Virus record (IMG/VR): IMGVR_UViG_3300024999_000034
Span: 1-64,000 of that record
Source: a virus
DNA length: 64,000 nt
Strand: one strand, 5' to 3'
Of the stretch, positions 1-8,721 are shown piece by piece; the first letter of the stretch is position 1; each line of letters starts with the position of its first letter. The notes below the pieces were generated by a model. That model was not told the origin of the DNA. It was given only the letters and a program-made list of their open reading frames with translations, and made no database searches. The position numbers and the translations under genes were made by a program.

Positions 1-46
1 TTGAACCTGACAATGCATTAATGCTTATATTTTTCTCTATTGGCAT
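1..46 (-). CDS. 5' end of a virion-region protein, cut by window edge
   Basis: The frame opens with ATG at 46-44 behind a GAGGTGATTAATAA ribosome-binding site and reads MPIEKNISINALSGS before leaving the window. It lies just downstream of the IS-split virion gene, so it is probably the next gene of the late operon. Too little is visible to name a function. Confidence 0.6.
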   Translation of the reverse strand, partial: MPIEKNISINALSGS

Positions 47-69
47 TTATTAATCACCTCACTTTCTTT

Positions 70-363
70 TTAAAAATATTGTCCTGACCATCGTAATTTT
101 GTTCCTAAAGCATTCATTACTTGAATTGATGATACACTCTCAAAATTATATTCCCTTGATTCATTTGCTGGAATATATAGGATATAACCATCAATATTTA
201 TTTTTAGAACAGTGTTTTCTGCTTCTATAAATAATGAATTTAAATTTGCTTTGTTTCCATTAGAATCAGTGAAATTTATAATTTGATTATTGGATGTTAA
301 TACATACCATGGATCATAATTTGCATCACCTATTTTGTTTAAGGGAATACTGCTTATAAAACC
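70..363 (-). pseudogene. Small virion protein, 3' part, separated from its start by an IS
   Basis: About 97 codons ending IQVMNALGTKLRWSGQYF remain. The frame runs through the 10-bp target duplication and then into the IS end, where only a chance GTG (366) exists. Removing the IS and one duplication copy joins it in frame to ATG at 2122, giving a protein that begins MIGQLLHSGFISSIPLNK. The protein looks like a small beta-rich decoration or head-fibre type protein, similar in size and style to the 91-aa product at 7136-7411, but I do not recognise a family. It should be non-functional in this copy unless a start inside the IS end is used. Confidence 0.75.
354..363. repeat. 10-bp target-site duplication of the IS, left copy
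   Basis: TTATAAAACC occurs at 354-363 and again at 2089-2098, directly outside the terminal inverted repeats. Eight to ten bp duplications are usual for ISAs1-family elements. Confidence 0.9.
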
Positions 364-380
364 CACGGCGAATTCGCGAA
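364..380. repeat. Terminal inverted repeats of the IS (364-380 and 2072-2088)
   Basis: The left end reads CACGGCGAATTCGCGAA. The reverse complement of the right end reads CGCGGCGAATTCACGAA. They match at 15 of 17 positions. Confidence 0.85.
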
Positions 381-623
381 CCCAGTTTATTCCATGAAAT
401 ATTTTCCATTAGATTAATGAGATATTGACTTCTCAATTACATTAGAACTTAACGTAGTGTTTGGTTATGTTGGCAGTTGGCCCTTCTTTAACAACATCCC
501 ATTTGGACATAGCAAAGCACAGTATGCTCTATTGAGAGATATCTCTAGCCTAGTTTGGAATAGACGTTCTAAAAGTGTAGGCAACGAGAAGTTTCAACGA
601 CACAAATAGGATACACCGGCTAT

Positions 624-1850
624 TCAACGTTCCTTGAAATTCAAATCAATCAATGTGTCTCGATAATCGGAGTTCAACAGAGCGTTCAACCGTTTTTTAG
701 GGGTACTCAGTTTAGGTTGAACTGTTTTCTCACTTTTTAGTGTGTTAAAGGCAATTCGTTTTACTAAAGCTAGATTTTGGGCGGCAATTCTTTCCTCTGT
801 TTTATTGCTGTCATCCCCGAACGTCACATCCAGGCTCCAATGCATACTCTCTACACCCCAATGGTTTCGGGCCGCCGCCGCGAAATCAAAAACGTTGGCA
901 ACACTACCTATGTAGTAAGCGGTTTCAATCGTCTTCCTAGTCGGCTCTGCGGGATAGTCTACCTCACGGATGACTTTGCCAATACCAGTAAGTTTTTCCC
1001 AGTCCCGTTTGGCGTCCACCATCCACTCGTTGTCAGTCGAATAAAAGTAGGTTCGTTTTTCAATTCTTCCGTGCCCTTTTTCTAGGGTTTTATGAACACA
1101 TAATTTCCCACTATCACTAACTACATTTATTGGTTCCTCCTGAGTCAGTTTTTGTATTCTTTCCAATTCCCCGGATTGCTCCAAGTCACTAAAGTAGTCT
1201 TTCACTTCCTCTTGAAGAGTTTCCTGGTTTCCTTTGAGGTTGATCACATAATCAGCTTTATTATCCTGCACAATCTTCTTCACGATCTTTTTCTGCGCAC
1301 CCATCGCATCAATAGTGACGATACACCCTTCGATAAACAATTGATCCAATAGTTCAGGAATGGCTGTGATTTCGTTGCTTTTTTCCTCCGTTTTAGTTTG
1401 CCCCATGACCAGACCGTGTGAATGACACAAGGCACTTACAATGTGTATGGCCCTTAGATTTTTGTTTTTGTTCTTAGAACCCTTGGATGTTTTTCCGTCG
1501 ATCGCCACAACATCTTTTGCTGTTAATTCAATGGCATCTTTCATCCAATCTACAAAACTAGCTTGGAACTCTTTGGGTTTGATTGCGCTAAATATCCGTT
1601 TAATCGTGGATAAAGATGGTATACCATTCTCTAAGGTTATGTATTTCCTAAGCCACGCCTGAGTTGAAGGTGCCTCCGCCCAAAAATGGATATCATCCCA
1701 TTCATTAAATCCGCAAATGACCCCCGCCAGTACGATAAACAAGATATCGGTCAATTTGTGTAGCACTTTTCCTTGCTGCCTTGTATCCCCTAGTCCTTCA
1801 AAATGCTCAAAAAAAGCCCCTTTATATAATCCTCTGTTGCTCATACGCAT
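624..1850 (-). CDS. ISAs1-family DDE transposase
   Basis: The 408-aa protein has the family N-terminal region (HFEGLGDTRQQGKVLHKL, residues 16-33) followed by an RNase H-like DDE core. Candidate catalytic residues are D118 in AIDGK, D181 in VTIDAMGAQ and E334 in NHWGVESMHW, the last within the conserved HW.LDV.F.DD block. Length is normal and no frameshift is visible, so the enzyme should be active. It is the only gene of the IS and catalyses cut-and-paste movement of the element. It is not part of phage biology. Confidence 0.95.
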   Translation of the reverse strand: MRMSNRGLYKGAFFEHFEGLGDTRQQGKVLHKLTDILFIVLAGVICGFNEWDDIHFWAEAPSTQAWLRKYITLENGIPSLSTIKRIFSAIKPKEFQASFVDWMKDAIELTAKDVVAIDGKTSKGSKNKNKNLRAIHIVSALCHSHGLVMGQTKTEEKSNEITAIPELLDQLFIEGCIVTIDAMGAQKKIVKKIVQDNKADYVINLKGNQETLQEEVKDYFSDLEQSGELERIQKLTQEEPINVVSDSGKLCVHKTLEKGHGRIEKRTYFYSTDNEWMVDAKRDWEKLTGIGKVIREVDYPAEPTRKTIETAYYIGSVANVFDFAAAARNHWGVESMHWSLDVTFGDDSNKTEERIAAQNLALVKRIAFNTLKSEKTVQPKLSTPKKRLNALLNSDYRDTLIDLNFKER

Positions 1851-2088
1851 CCCCTTTAGGTATACTTCTGAGCAACATAATATTTCATGTTAGTTTGTTT
1901 GTCCAGCAAATCTTCTAACCGTCTGTGTTCACTAACATTAGCATATTTCTACTCTGCAAAAGTTCATAGAGTAATTCATTAACAAAATATATCGCTCGAT
2001 AAGCAAGAGCCTCACGACAGCTCTTTGTCTAGTGTTGATTCAATTTATATCCATTTTTATTAAATAATTGCTTCGTGAATTCGCCGCG

Positions 2089-2122
2089 TTATAAAACCAC
2101 TGTGGAGCAATTGACCTATCAT
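2089..2122 (-). pseudogene. 5' fragment of the IS-split virion gene
   Basis: ATG at 2122-2120 follows AAAGGAATGATAATAA. The frame reads MIGQLLHSGFI up to the IS boundary and continues in frame at 363 on the other side. The fragment includes the second copy of the target duplication. Confidence 0.75.
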
Positions 2123-2182
2123 TTATTATCATTCCTTTCTTTATTTGGATTTTTTGTTGGATTGTTGATTTATAATTAGTAA

Positions 2183-2235
2183 AAAATAAGAGGAAGATGA
2201 GACAATTTATGTTGTCTGTCTCTTCCTCTTATTTT
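2183..2235 (-). terminator. Long-stem terminator
   Basis: The arms 2183-2197 and 2221-2235 pair perfectly over 15 bp. On the minus strand the hairpin ends in a run of T. It lies below the homing-endonuclease gene and above the IS-split gene. The A-rich opposite side makes it potentially bidirectional. Confidence 0.75.
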
Positions 2236-2296
2236 GATGTATAGATTGAAAACAATTATAGGATTTGCAATTTCTTATAATTGTTTATGTTGTTGG

Positions 2297-3406
2297 TTAT
2301 GATTGTATTAATTTTTCCTTGTAAATCCATCTTAATAAACCAAAATCATAACTTTCTTCAAATTGACTACATTTTACTTTGTTATTATCTAAATCAAATC
2401 TTATATAATGATGACCTCTATTTAAATATTCTTTAGCAAATTGAATAATCTCTAATATTTTTTCATCAGATGGTATTTTATCTGTTTCAGAAATTATACG
2501 TATTTCTCTCCAACCTTTTCTATATAAAGCATACCACCTTCTTTTTTCTGCTTCTATAAACTCTTCTTCTGTCAAATTACCTAGTTTTACTTGGAGTTTA
2601 TGTCCTCCAAGATCAATTTCTACATATATTTTTTCATCAGGAAAAGCAATATCTAATGAAGATGTGTAATGAGGAAAATTCAATTCTCCTCCAATAATAT
2701 TATTTATATGTATTTGTTGTCTAGATGTTGGAGCTGTGTTATTTTTATATAATGATTCTCTTGCTTTTATTTGCAATTCTTTATTTTGCATAGGATAGTC
2801 TACATTGTAATTTTTATTCAATGTAGAAATTTGTTTTAATCTAACATCCTTATCACAAGAAGGGCTATTTCCTCCATACCTTTCATTATTTGTCTCAATT
2901 GTTTTTGCTTTAACTTCTAAGTTTTTTGCCGGACTAGTTTCACCATACTTATCTAAAAAAGTTTGTTCTTTCTTCTTTTTAACCTCTTCATTTTGATTCG
3001 GATTAGAAAAACCATATTTATCTATATTTGTTTTTGATCTTTTTTCTAAGACATCTGGTAAACTATTTGTACTTTCTACGCCATGAACTTTTAAGTTACT
3101 TTCTTTTGTTTTTAAAGATGTGCATTTTTTACAACAATCTTTCTCAATATTTTTATGATTACTAATATAATCCGCATATCTCTTCTTAACTATTTCTTTA
3201 CAACAATAATCACACCTAACTTCTACAAATTCTCTACTATTGGGAGTTAAATCATTTACTTTTACCAATAAAGTTGCTCCACTTGGAATAATTAAATTTC
3301 CTTTATGATTAATAGTTTTTATTGACTCAATATCATACCCTTTTAATTTATAATAATTAGAATTCCTATTATTAATAGATGTATATACCTCTTTTGTTAA
3401 TAACAT
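2297..3406 (-). CDS. Homing-endonuclease-like protein with KYG repeats and a PD-(D/E)XK core
   Basis: The start chosen is ATG 3406 (MLLTKEVYTS), which follows GAGAGGAGATAAAA; the frame stays open 15 codons further upstream without a good site. In order the 369-aa protein has an N-terminal region, a Cys-rich zinc-type module (CDYCCK then CCKKC), three copies of a motif like KYG.SNP.Q..EVK.K (a DUF7487-like DNA-binding repeat), and a C-terminal nuclease core. The core has SLDIAFPDEKIYVEIDLGGH followed by RRWYALYRKGWREIRI, as in Vsr/EDxHD-type enzymes. It sits between virion genes and after a terminator, as expected of a free-standing homing gene. It should cut homologous intron-less or HEG-less DNA; its target is unknown. 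Confidence 0.75.
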   Translation of the reverse strand: MLLTKEVYTSINNRNSNYYKLKGYDIESIKTINHKGNLIIPSGATLLVKVNDLTPNSREFVEVRCDYCCKEIVKKRYADYISNHKNIEKDCCKKCTSLKTKESNLKVHGVESTNSLPDVLEKRSKTNIDKYGFSNPNQNEEVKKKKEQTFLDKYGETSPAKNLEVKAKTIETNNERYGGNSPSCDKDVRLKQISTLNKNYNVDYPMQNKELQIKARESLYKNNTAPTSRQQIHINNIIGGELNFPHYTSSLDIAFPDEKIYVEIDLGGHKLQVKLGNLTEEEFIEAEKRRWYALYRKGWREIRIISETDKIPSDEKILEIIQFAKEYLNRGHHYIRFDLDNNKVKCSQFEESYDFGLLRWIYKEKLIQS

Positions 3407-3439
3407 TTTTATCTCCTCTCTGACTAAGGAATAAATGGG

Positions 3440-3474
3440 AAAAGAGACCACTTATCAGAATCGTAGTCTCTTTT
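3440..3474 (-). terminator. Terminator of the virion operon upstream of the homing gene
   Basis: AAAAGAGAC (3440-3448) pairs with GTCTCTTTT (3466-3474). It separates the small protein gene at 3535-3777 from the endonuclease gene. Confidence 0.65.
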
Positions 3475-3534
3475 AATTACTACTATTTAATCTTGCAAAA
3501 TTAAATAGATACCATATGTAATTATTTTAATAAA

Positions 3535-3777
3535 TTATTTCAAAGGCAATATTTTAATATTAAAACATCTGTCAGTATCTATGTCTAAATTTCCTTCATA
3601 TTCAATAGTGATCATATCGCCTTTTTTATATTTTACTGATTGTACTTTAGGATTAGAAAAATTAACTGCACAATACCATCCATTTAAATAAATACAACAA
3701 AAAGTATCTTTGACATCTTCAATTGCAACATTAAATGTTTTTGTAGCAACAATTATTTCTTCATCTGTTTTTGCCAT
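3535..3777 (-). CDS. Small hypothetical virion-operon protein
   Basis: The 80-aa product starts at an ATG behind a strong AAGGAGG site. It is mildly acidic and beta-rich (DMITIEYEGNLDIDTDRC) with two adjacent cysteines. It lies directly after the tail-tube candidate and before a terminator, so it is likely the last gene of that transcript segment. No family was recognised. Confidence 0.7.
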   Translation of the reverse strand: MAKTDEEIIVATKTFNVAIEDVKDTFCCIYLNGWYCAVNFSNPKVQSVKYKKGDMITIEYEGNLDIDTDRCFNIKILPLK

Positions 3778-3816
3778 TATAAACCTCCTTGAAAAATATT
3801 ACATATTAATATATAA

Positions 3817-4611
3817 TTACTGAGCAGGAATAAGAGTTTCGTCATAAATCAATAGATACCACATGTCTGTATTTAGAGGACTCTTCAGTGCCTCAATAGG
3901 AATGTCAAGTACACTGGGATCACCCGATGCATTCATTGAAATTTTCCAGCTATCTTCGATTTTCGCATTTGGTACAATAATTTGACCAGCATAATCAGAT
4001 TTAGTGAACTCATCACGTACTAAACAATCCATAGTAAGTTTAAAAGTTCCACCAAAACTAGTAGAAGTTACAGCAATTTTCTTAAGTGTTGCATCACTAT
4101 CTGCTTTATAATATACTCTTGCAACCATACCACTTGCTTCAGCAAATGTTAAAACTTGAGCAGCAATAGAATATTTAGTACCTTGGGCGGCGACTGCATC
4201 AGCTACCAATAAAGTTTTAGGAGTTACGCCATCTGCATCAAGAAGATATACAGAAGTTATTGATTTAAGTTTCTTAGGCAAAGTAAGAGTAGTAACAAGA
4301 TTAGAAATAGTTGCTTCATAAATCATATCTACAGCATGAACACCAGTAGTAATACTATTACCACTCAAAGTTGCGAGGGCAATATTATCAAAGATCGCAT
4401 CCTGGAGCGTAATTTTTACAGCCTTCCCACTCGAAAATCCAATTAATTTTGCGTCACCGCGTCCACCCGTTGAATATTTTGTTTCTGAAGATGTGTCGAT
4501 TTCTGCTGTTTTCAACGTTCTCAACGTTACTACTGCATTATAAGGAGAAGTCAAGCTAGAGAAAGTTACATATGGAGTTTCTTTTATTGTCCAACGATTC
4601 GGAGTTGCCAT
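3817..4611 (-). CDS. Putative major tail tube protein
   Basis: ATG 4611 (MATPNRWTIKETPYVTF) has a GAAGGAATTTAACA site and is preferred to the upstream in-frame ATG at 4680. The 264-aa protein is rich in T, S, V and beta strands. It has a long internal part about dual hydrophobic strands (VYLLDADGVTPKTLLVADA) and a C-terminal half (GGTFKLTMDCLVRDEF) of the kind seen in tail tube proteins of long-tailed phages. The position after head-completion genes supports this. It would polymerise to form the tail tube. A sheath or other abundant structural protein is the main alternative. Confidence 0.5.
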   Translation of the reverse strand: MATPNRWTIKETPYVTFSSLTSPYNAVVTLRTLKTAEIDTSSETKYSTGGRGDAKLIGFSSGKAVKITLQDAIFDNIALATLSGNSITTGVHAVDMIYEATISNLVTTLTLPKKLKSITSVYLLDADGVTPKTLLVADAVAAQGTKYSIAAQVLTFAEASGMVARVYYKADSDATLKKIAVTSTSFGGTFKLTMDCLVRDEFTKSDYAGQIIVPNAKIEDSWKISMNASGDPSVLDIPIEALKSPLNTDMWYLLIYDETLIPAQ

Positions 4612-4692
4612 TGTTAAATTCCTTCTTTCTTTAATAGATTTGTATTTATTATTTTTGGTATTATAAAAAACAACAGACATTTTTATCTGTTG

Positions 4693-5412
4693 TTAATTTT
4701 TGATAATGTTCATCCAATTAATGTCTTTCATATTTATTTCTTTTCCATTAACTGTTCCTGCATAAATACCATTTAACGTGAATTGATAATTATCTATTAA
4801 ATTTAAGCGATTTAATGCATCATATAATTGATATATGGTTAAATCCCAAATATTTAATATGTTTAAATTGTTTGATTTGTTTGCAATTCCTGAAATCATA
4901 CTAGGAAAAGTAATTGATTCCTTTATAGGGTTTTCTCTTTTCAAAGCCTTTATTTTTTCAATAATTTTTCTAGCTTGTTCGTTTGCAGGATTATAATCTT
5001 CCTTTTCTCTTTTAACACAATTCTGCATTTGAATTATTTTGCAAATGCTATCCCAATTTTCTCTATTTATTATTTTCTTCTTGTCTAAAACAACATTAAA
5101 TTCTTCATCAATACCAAATTCATTTATATTTTCAATTCTTAAAAATAAACCAATAGCACCAATGAATCCTTCAAATAATTCTTGCAAACCACTTTTTAAA
5201 AATAAATCAAAAATTGTAATATCATTTAACTCTTCAGGAATATCTTTTATAACATCTTCAATTTCTAATGCGAATATATTCATCATTTGTTGATATTTCT
5301 CATGTCCAATCTCAACAATTTCACCAATTGTAAAAGGTTTTATTTCAATTCCATCCACAAAAAAAGAACTACCTTTCAGTAGTCTTAATTCATCGTCCAT
5401 TTTTATATCCAT
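4693..5412 (-). CDS. Putative tail-assembly protein
   Basis: The 239-aa product begins MDIKMDDELRLLKGSSFF after GAGGTGAGAAA. It is acidic and mostly helical, with an early KPFTIGEIVEIGHEKYQ segment and a C-terminal YQLYDALNRL...INMKDINWMNII segment resembling tail assembly chaperones. It lies immediately upstream of the tail-tube candidate, whereas chaperones usually follow the tube gene, so the role is tentative. It overlaps nothing and is probably co-translated with its neighbours. Confidence 0.4.
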   Translation of the reverse strand: MDIKMDDELRLLKGSSFFVDGIEIKPFTIGEIVEIGHEKYQQMMNIFALEIEDVIKDIPEELNDITIFDLFLKSGLQELFEGFIGAIGLFLRIENINEFGIDEEFNVVLDKKKIINRENWDSICKIIQMQNCVKREKEDYNPANEQARKIIEKIKALKRENPIKESITFPSMISGIANKSNNLNILNIWDLTIYQLYDALNRLNLIDNYQFTLNGIYAGTVNGKEINMKDINWMNIIKN

Positions 5413-5425
5413 TTTCTCACCTCAT

Positions 5426-5905
5426 TCAATTAAAGTCACAATTTTTGAACGAGATTTGATACCCATGCCATTTAGCACTTATAGTAATCCACCTACTAGA
5501 TACAAATTCTAATTTACCAATAGTAGCAATACGTTGTTGATTAAATAAAGTATCAATCTCATTTAAAATACTATATGGCCTTATTTTTGTATCATTCAAT
5601 AACCATAAATCCAAATGTGTAAAAACATTAAATACAATTTTAGAAGTTTTAAATGCATTATTATCTCTACCTAGCGCAAAATCATCTAAAACTATCGTAA
5701 TAATACTTTTTGCTTCATCTTCAATAGTTGGTGTAACGGGAGTAGGAAATAAATTATTTAATAAAATTATACTTGTATCAGGTAAATTTGCTTCTAATAA
5801 AGGTGTTGTGGAAGAATAATATAAAATTTTACATAAATCTTGACTACTTAAAATAGTTTCTATTATTTTTTTAATATTATCATTTAGTTCATTAAATTTA
5901 CTCAT
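5426..5905 (-). CDS. Putative tail terminator / completion protein
   Basis: ATG 5905 (MSKFNELNDNIKK) lies 4 nt beyond the stop of the preceding gene, so the two are likely coupled. The 159-aa protein has FNVFTHLDLWLLNDTKIRPYS then EIDTLFNQQRIATIGKLEFV, a pattern common in tail completion proteins of Firmicute siphophages. It would cap the tail tube for joining to the head. It ends in TGA, one of very few TGA stops in the window. Confidence 0.5.
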   Translation of the reverse strand: MSKFNELNDNIKKIIETILSSQDLCKILYYSSTTPLLEANLPDTSIILLNNLFPTPVTPTIEDEAKSIITIVLDDFALGRDNNAFKTSKIVFNVFTHLDLWLLNDTKIRPYSILNEIDTLFNQQRIATIGKLEFVSSRWITISAKWHGYQISFKNCDFN

Positions 5906-5906
5906 A

Positions 5907-7049
5907 TTACCACAACCCAACAATATCAATTACTAAATCTTTATAAATTGTTATATCATCACTCTTTGTTGCTCTTAAAGTAACACTATTACCACTTGTC
6001 GTACCAGCATTAATTACACAACTATCTCCATCTTGACTATTAATAGAAGCATAAGATCCAACTAAACTCCAAACAACATTTATTCCTGTAGTAATTATTC
6101 CATTATTATATATTTTAGCCGTATATATTGATGATTTATTAATTTTAATACTTTCACTTCCAGTAATTACAATTGAATAATCATCAACAGTTGATGCAAC
6201 TACTATAATAGAAATAGTATCACTAACACCACTACTTGTAACTGTAATTGTACAATTTCCATTTGTTACAGCACTTACTAGTCCAGAAGTAGATATAGTT
6301 GCTTTTGTTATATCACTTGAAGCATAAGTAACAGTTGGAGTGGGAGAGAGTATTACATTATCAGCACTAACTTTAACATCCAATTGAATCGTAGAATCTT
6401 GTTGTATGCTAACTGTCGATCCATTTAATATCTCAATACTGAACACAGGCAATACTTGTTGAACTTCGTTATATACCATCTTTAAAATCAATAAACCTGG
6501 AATTGTAATATCATCAATATTTGTAGTTTTCCACGACCTCAACCCAATTCTAAACACATTATTAATCTCAATTTGTCTAGTAATTGAAGTATCACTTATT
6601 TGTACTGCAATTTCTGAATCGAGTGTTGATATTATTTTTTGTTCATCTAGGGAAATTAGACCTTTTGAAATTATACAAGGGATTGTGTGAAGGGTTGAGG
6701 ATTGGTCGTAGAATTGGATGGTGTTGTTGCACCTCTCTATAATCCCAACATCAGATATATTAGAAGTTGTGTCATTATTTACACAAATCCAATTAAAATC
6801 ATCATATTCTACATTTTCACCAACAATTATAGTTTCATTAGGAAAACATAATAATCTTTTTCTATTTGGATTTTTAATAATTGAACTTTCTTCTACAATG
6901 CGTGTTTTCCTATCCATGCCACTAATTTTAACCAAATTATAACTTGTAGAATTTTCAAATTCAGTTGATACTAAATTCTTCATGTTATTTGTAAATAAGG
7001 TTTTTCTATCTAATCCTCTTCTTGCTTGATAATCTGTCCACCAAGTCAA
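5907..7049 (-). CDS. Head-closure-like protein with two C-terminal Ig-like domains
   Basis: A TTG start at 7049 (MTWWTDYQARRGLDRK) is spaced 9 nt from AAAAGGAGG; the TTG at 7058 touches the site and is unlikely. Residues 1 to about 110 look like a head-closure protein (KRLLCFPNETIIVGENVEYD then FNWICVNND). From about residue 205 there are two Big_2-type immunoglobulin-like domains, marked by VTYASSDITKATIS..GLVSA.TNG and by VVWSLVGSYASI. Ig-like extensions on virion proteins are known to decorate capsids or bind surfaces. Finding them on a connector-type protein is less usual. Function inferred from position and pattern. Confidence 0.5.
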   Translation of the reverse strand: MTWWTDYQARRGLDRKTLFTNNMKNLVSTEFENSTSYNLVKISGMDRKTRIVEESSIIKNPNRKRLLCFPNETIIVGENVEYDDFNWICVNNDTTSNISDVGIIERCNNTIQFYDQSSTLHTIPCIISKGLISLDEQKIISTLDSEIAVQISDTSITRQIEINNVFRIGLRSWKTTNIDDITIPGLLILKMVYNEVQQVLPVFSIEILNGSTVSIQQDSTIQLDVKVSADNVILSPTPTVTYASSDITKATISTSGLVSAVTNGNCTITVTSSGVSDTISIIVVASTVDDYSIVITGSESIKINKSSIYTAKIYNNGIITTGINVVWSLVGSYASINSQDGDSCVINAGTTSGNSVTLRATKSDDITIYKDLVIDIVGLW

Positions 7050-7095
7050 TAATATCAACCTCCTTTTAAATTTTACAATAAGAAATGGTACATAG

Positions 7096-7117
7096 GGGGA
7101 GATTTTTATTACTCCCC
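7096..7117 (-). terminator. GC-rich hairpin between virion genes
   Basis: GGGGAG (7096-7101) pairs with CTCCCC (7112-7117). It lies after the 91-aa gene and could be a terminator or processing site; the T-run is poor. Confidence 0.4.
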
Positions 7118-7135
7118 TCTATATTTATTTAATAA

Positions 7136-7411
7136 TTACATATTTTCTCTTTTACCAATAATTTTTAAAACAGAAGCGTCTGCTGCTGCATTATAATGTA
7201 AAACTTTACAATACTCTTTAAAGTTTTCTAAACTTTGACCTGCTGCCAATTCTATAGCACCATCTTCAGTTACTAAATTGTCTAAGTTTATTGTTACAAC
7301 ATTGGCAGACGTATTACTAATCAAATAAAACCCATTTATATTAAGAGTAACGCTTTGTGCTACAATATTTGCAGTCAGTTTTTTAGATACATACCCAGTT
7401 ATATTTGCCAT
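7136..7411 (-). CDS. Small virion-operon protein
   Basis: The 91-aa product begins MANITGYVSKKLTANIVAQS after AGAGGAGGAATTAATA. It alternates hydrophobic and polar residues (VTLNINGFYLISNTSANVVT), as in a small beta-sandwich decoration protein. It is flanked by structural genes. The IS-split gene at the left edge is of similar size and style. No firm family call. Confidence 0.6.
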   Translation of the reverse strand: MANITGYVSKKLTANIVAQSVTLNINGFYLISNTSANVVTINLDNLVTEDGAIELAAGQSLENFKEYCKVLHYNAAADASVLKIIGKRENM

Positions 7412-7454
7412 TATTAATTCCTCCTCTAAATTTTATTTATTAACATTATTTTGT

Positions 7455-8234
7455 TTATTCGAAAGCTAAAACTTGTACAACATCTCCTGCTATTAAAGCA
7501 GTTGCACCTTGACCAGTAATTCTAATTCTATTTGGTGCGGTTTGAATGGTTGCTCTCCATGTTGTAGGATTTGATTCACCATTTGTATCAGAATGTTGAA
7601 CAATGAATTTTGTTGGAGCAAAAGGCAATGGTATATTAACTTCAACAGCTAATATATCTTGTGCAGTTACAATTCTATCCACAATAACCATTTGCTTTGT
7701 TGCAGAAACAGTGCCTCCGATAGAATTTTCTACTGTACAATTTGCTGCGCTAGTTGTAGTAATAGTTTTATTACCAGCAGTACCAACCGCATCCCATGTT
7801 AGAATTACACTATCACCATTAGCAGATAAAAATGCTGTAAAAGGAACTGTTGCTCTTGTATCTCCATTAATTGCGGCAACTAAACTTGTAGCAGAGTTTG
7901 CAGCACTAGCTCCATTTGTCCAAACTCCATTTGTTACTACTGCTACATCTGCCTCTTGATAATCTACACCGTTAATAGTAACTTTCATACCTGCTTCACC
8001 TGTGGCATTGAAATCAATTACTGACGTTGCCATAGTTCCAGGAAAATTAACCAAAGAATTAATTTGTGCCGATGTAGAAGTTACTGCAACGCCACCAATT
8101 TTAGGAGCAGTAATATCTAATGTGTTAACTTTATTATTTGCATCTGTTATTACTGCTTTTGATGCTATTACCGTACCAGGCGTAATACCGTTATAAACTT
8201 CTATTGACGGTATTTTAGATTCAAAATCACTCAT
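7455..8234 (-). CDS. Putative capsid fibre / decoration protein
   Basis: The 259-aa product has a GAGGAGG site and starts MSDFESKIPSIEVYNGITPG. The N-terminal part (ITAPKIGGVAVTSTSAQINS) resembles proteins that attach to capsids. The middle (EAGMKVTINGVDYQEADV... SLVAAINGDTRA) is a small repeat-like beta domain seen in phage surface proteins, and the C-terminal part is a beta-sandwich. It is probably exposed on the virion. Exact role not shown by the sequence. Confidence 0.5.
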   Translation of the reverse strand: MSDFESKIPSIEVYNGITPGTVIASKAVITDANNKVNTLDITAPKIGGVAVTSTSAQINSLVNFPGTMATSVIDFNATGEAGMKVTINGVDYQEADVAVVTNGVWTNGASAANSATSLVAAINGDTRATVPFTAFLSANGDSVILTWDAVGTAGNKTITTTSAANCTVENSIGGTVSATKQMVIVDRIVTAQDILAVEVNIPLPFAPTKFIVQHSDTNGESNPTTWRATIQTAPNRIRITGQGATALIAGDVVQVLAFE

Positions 8235-8266
8235 TTTCTAACCTCCTCTTTGTATATTTTTTTAAT

Positions 8267-8704
8267 TTAACTTCCAGACTTATAGAACCTTGAATACAAA
8301 TAACCATCATACAAATAATCATTAACTTTTAATTTAAGTTCTTTGTCATAAACCGTCTTTATTTTATTCATTGTTCCTAATTGATCAGCAGGACTAAACG
8401 TTTTAAAATCCTTATCTGTCAATCTTAATTTAAGTAATTCACCATTATTAATTTTCTCATCTAACCAAACTTTACGCATGTAATCTGCAAGAATCCACAT
8501 TTCTTCTTCAGTTAATGTGTTTGTAAAAGTTTCAGTAGTATCGTCTCTAACTAAATTCTGCTTACATTTTTTAAACAATGTTACAGCCTTAGATAAAGTT
8601 AATTTATTTTCTACAAACATTTGTTCTTCAGTTAAAGATGTTAAATCAAAATCATTTATTTCATGCATGAATTTGGGAAAAACTAAGTCATAGGAAGTGC
8701 TCAT
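8267..8704 (-). CDS. Putative head-tail connector protein
   Basis: The 145-aa, helix-rich product contains EEMWILADYMRKVWLDEK and ends ELKLKVNDYLYDGYLYSRF. Its position after the capsid gene and ahead of head-closure and tail genes fits an adaptor. Start ATG 8704 has an AAGGAGTG site at rather long spacing. No specific domain recognised. Confidence 0.5.
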   Translation of the reverse strand: MSTSYDLVFPKFMHEINDFDLTSLTEEQMFVENKLTLSKAVTLFKKCKQNLVRDDTTETFTNTLTEEEMWILADYMRKVWLDEKINNGELLKLRLTDKDFKTFSPADQLGTMNKIKTVYDKELKLKVNDYLYDGYLYSRFYKSGS

Positions 8705-8721
8705 TGATTATTTCACACTCC

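Larger units (their letters stand above)
364..2088 (-). mobile_element. ISAs1-family insertion sequence, 1725 bp
   Basis: The element is bounded by imperfect 17-bp inverted repeats and a 10-bp direct repeat of the target. It carries one transposase gene on the minus strand. Its base composition is clearly richer in G+C than the phage around it, which indicates recent arrival from another replicon. It is longer than the usual 1.2-1.5 kb of the family because of roughly 240-bp non-coding flanks on each side of the transposase; I see no passenger gene in them. Confidence 0.9.

Noticed and set aside
777-1662. Plus-strand open frames at 777-1085, 1152-1352 and 1441-1662
   Set aside because: They are antisense to the transposase gene, lack ribosome-binding sites and show no family pattern.
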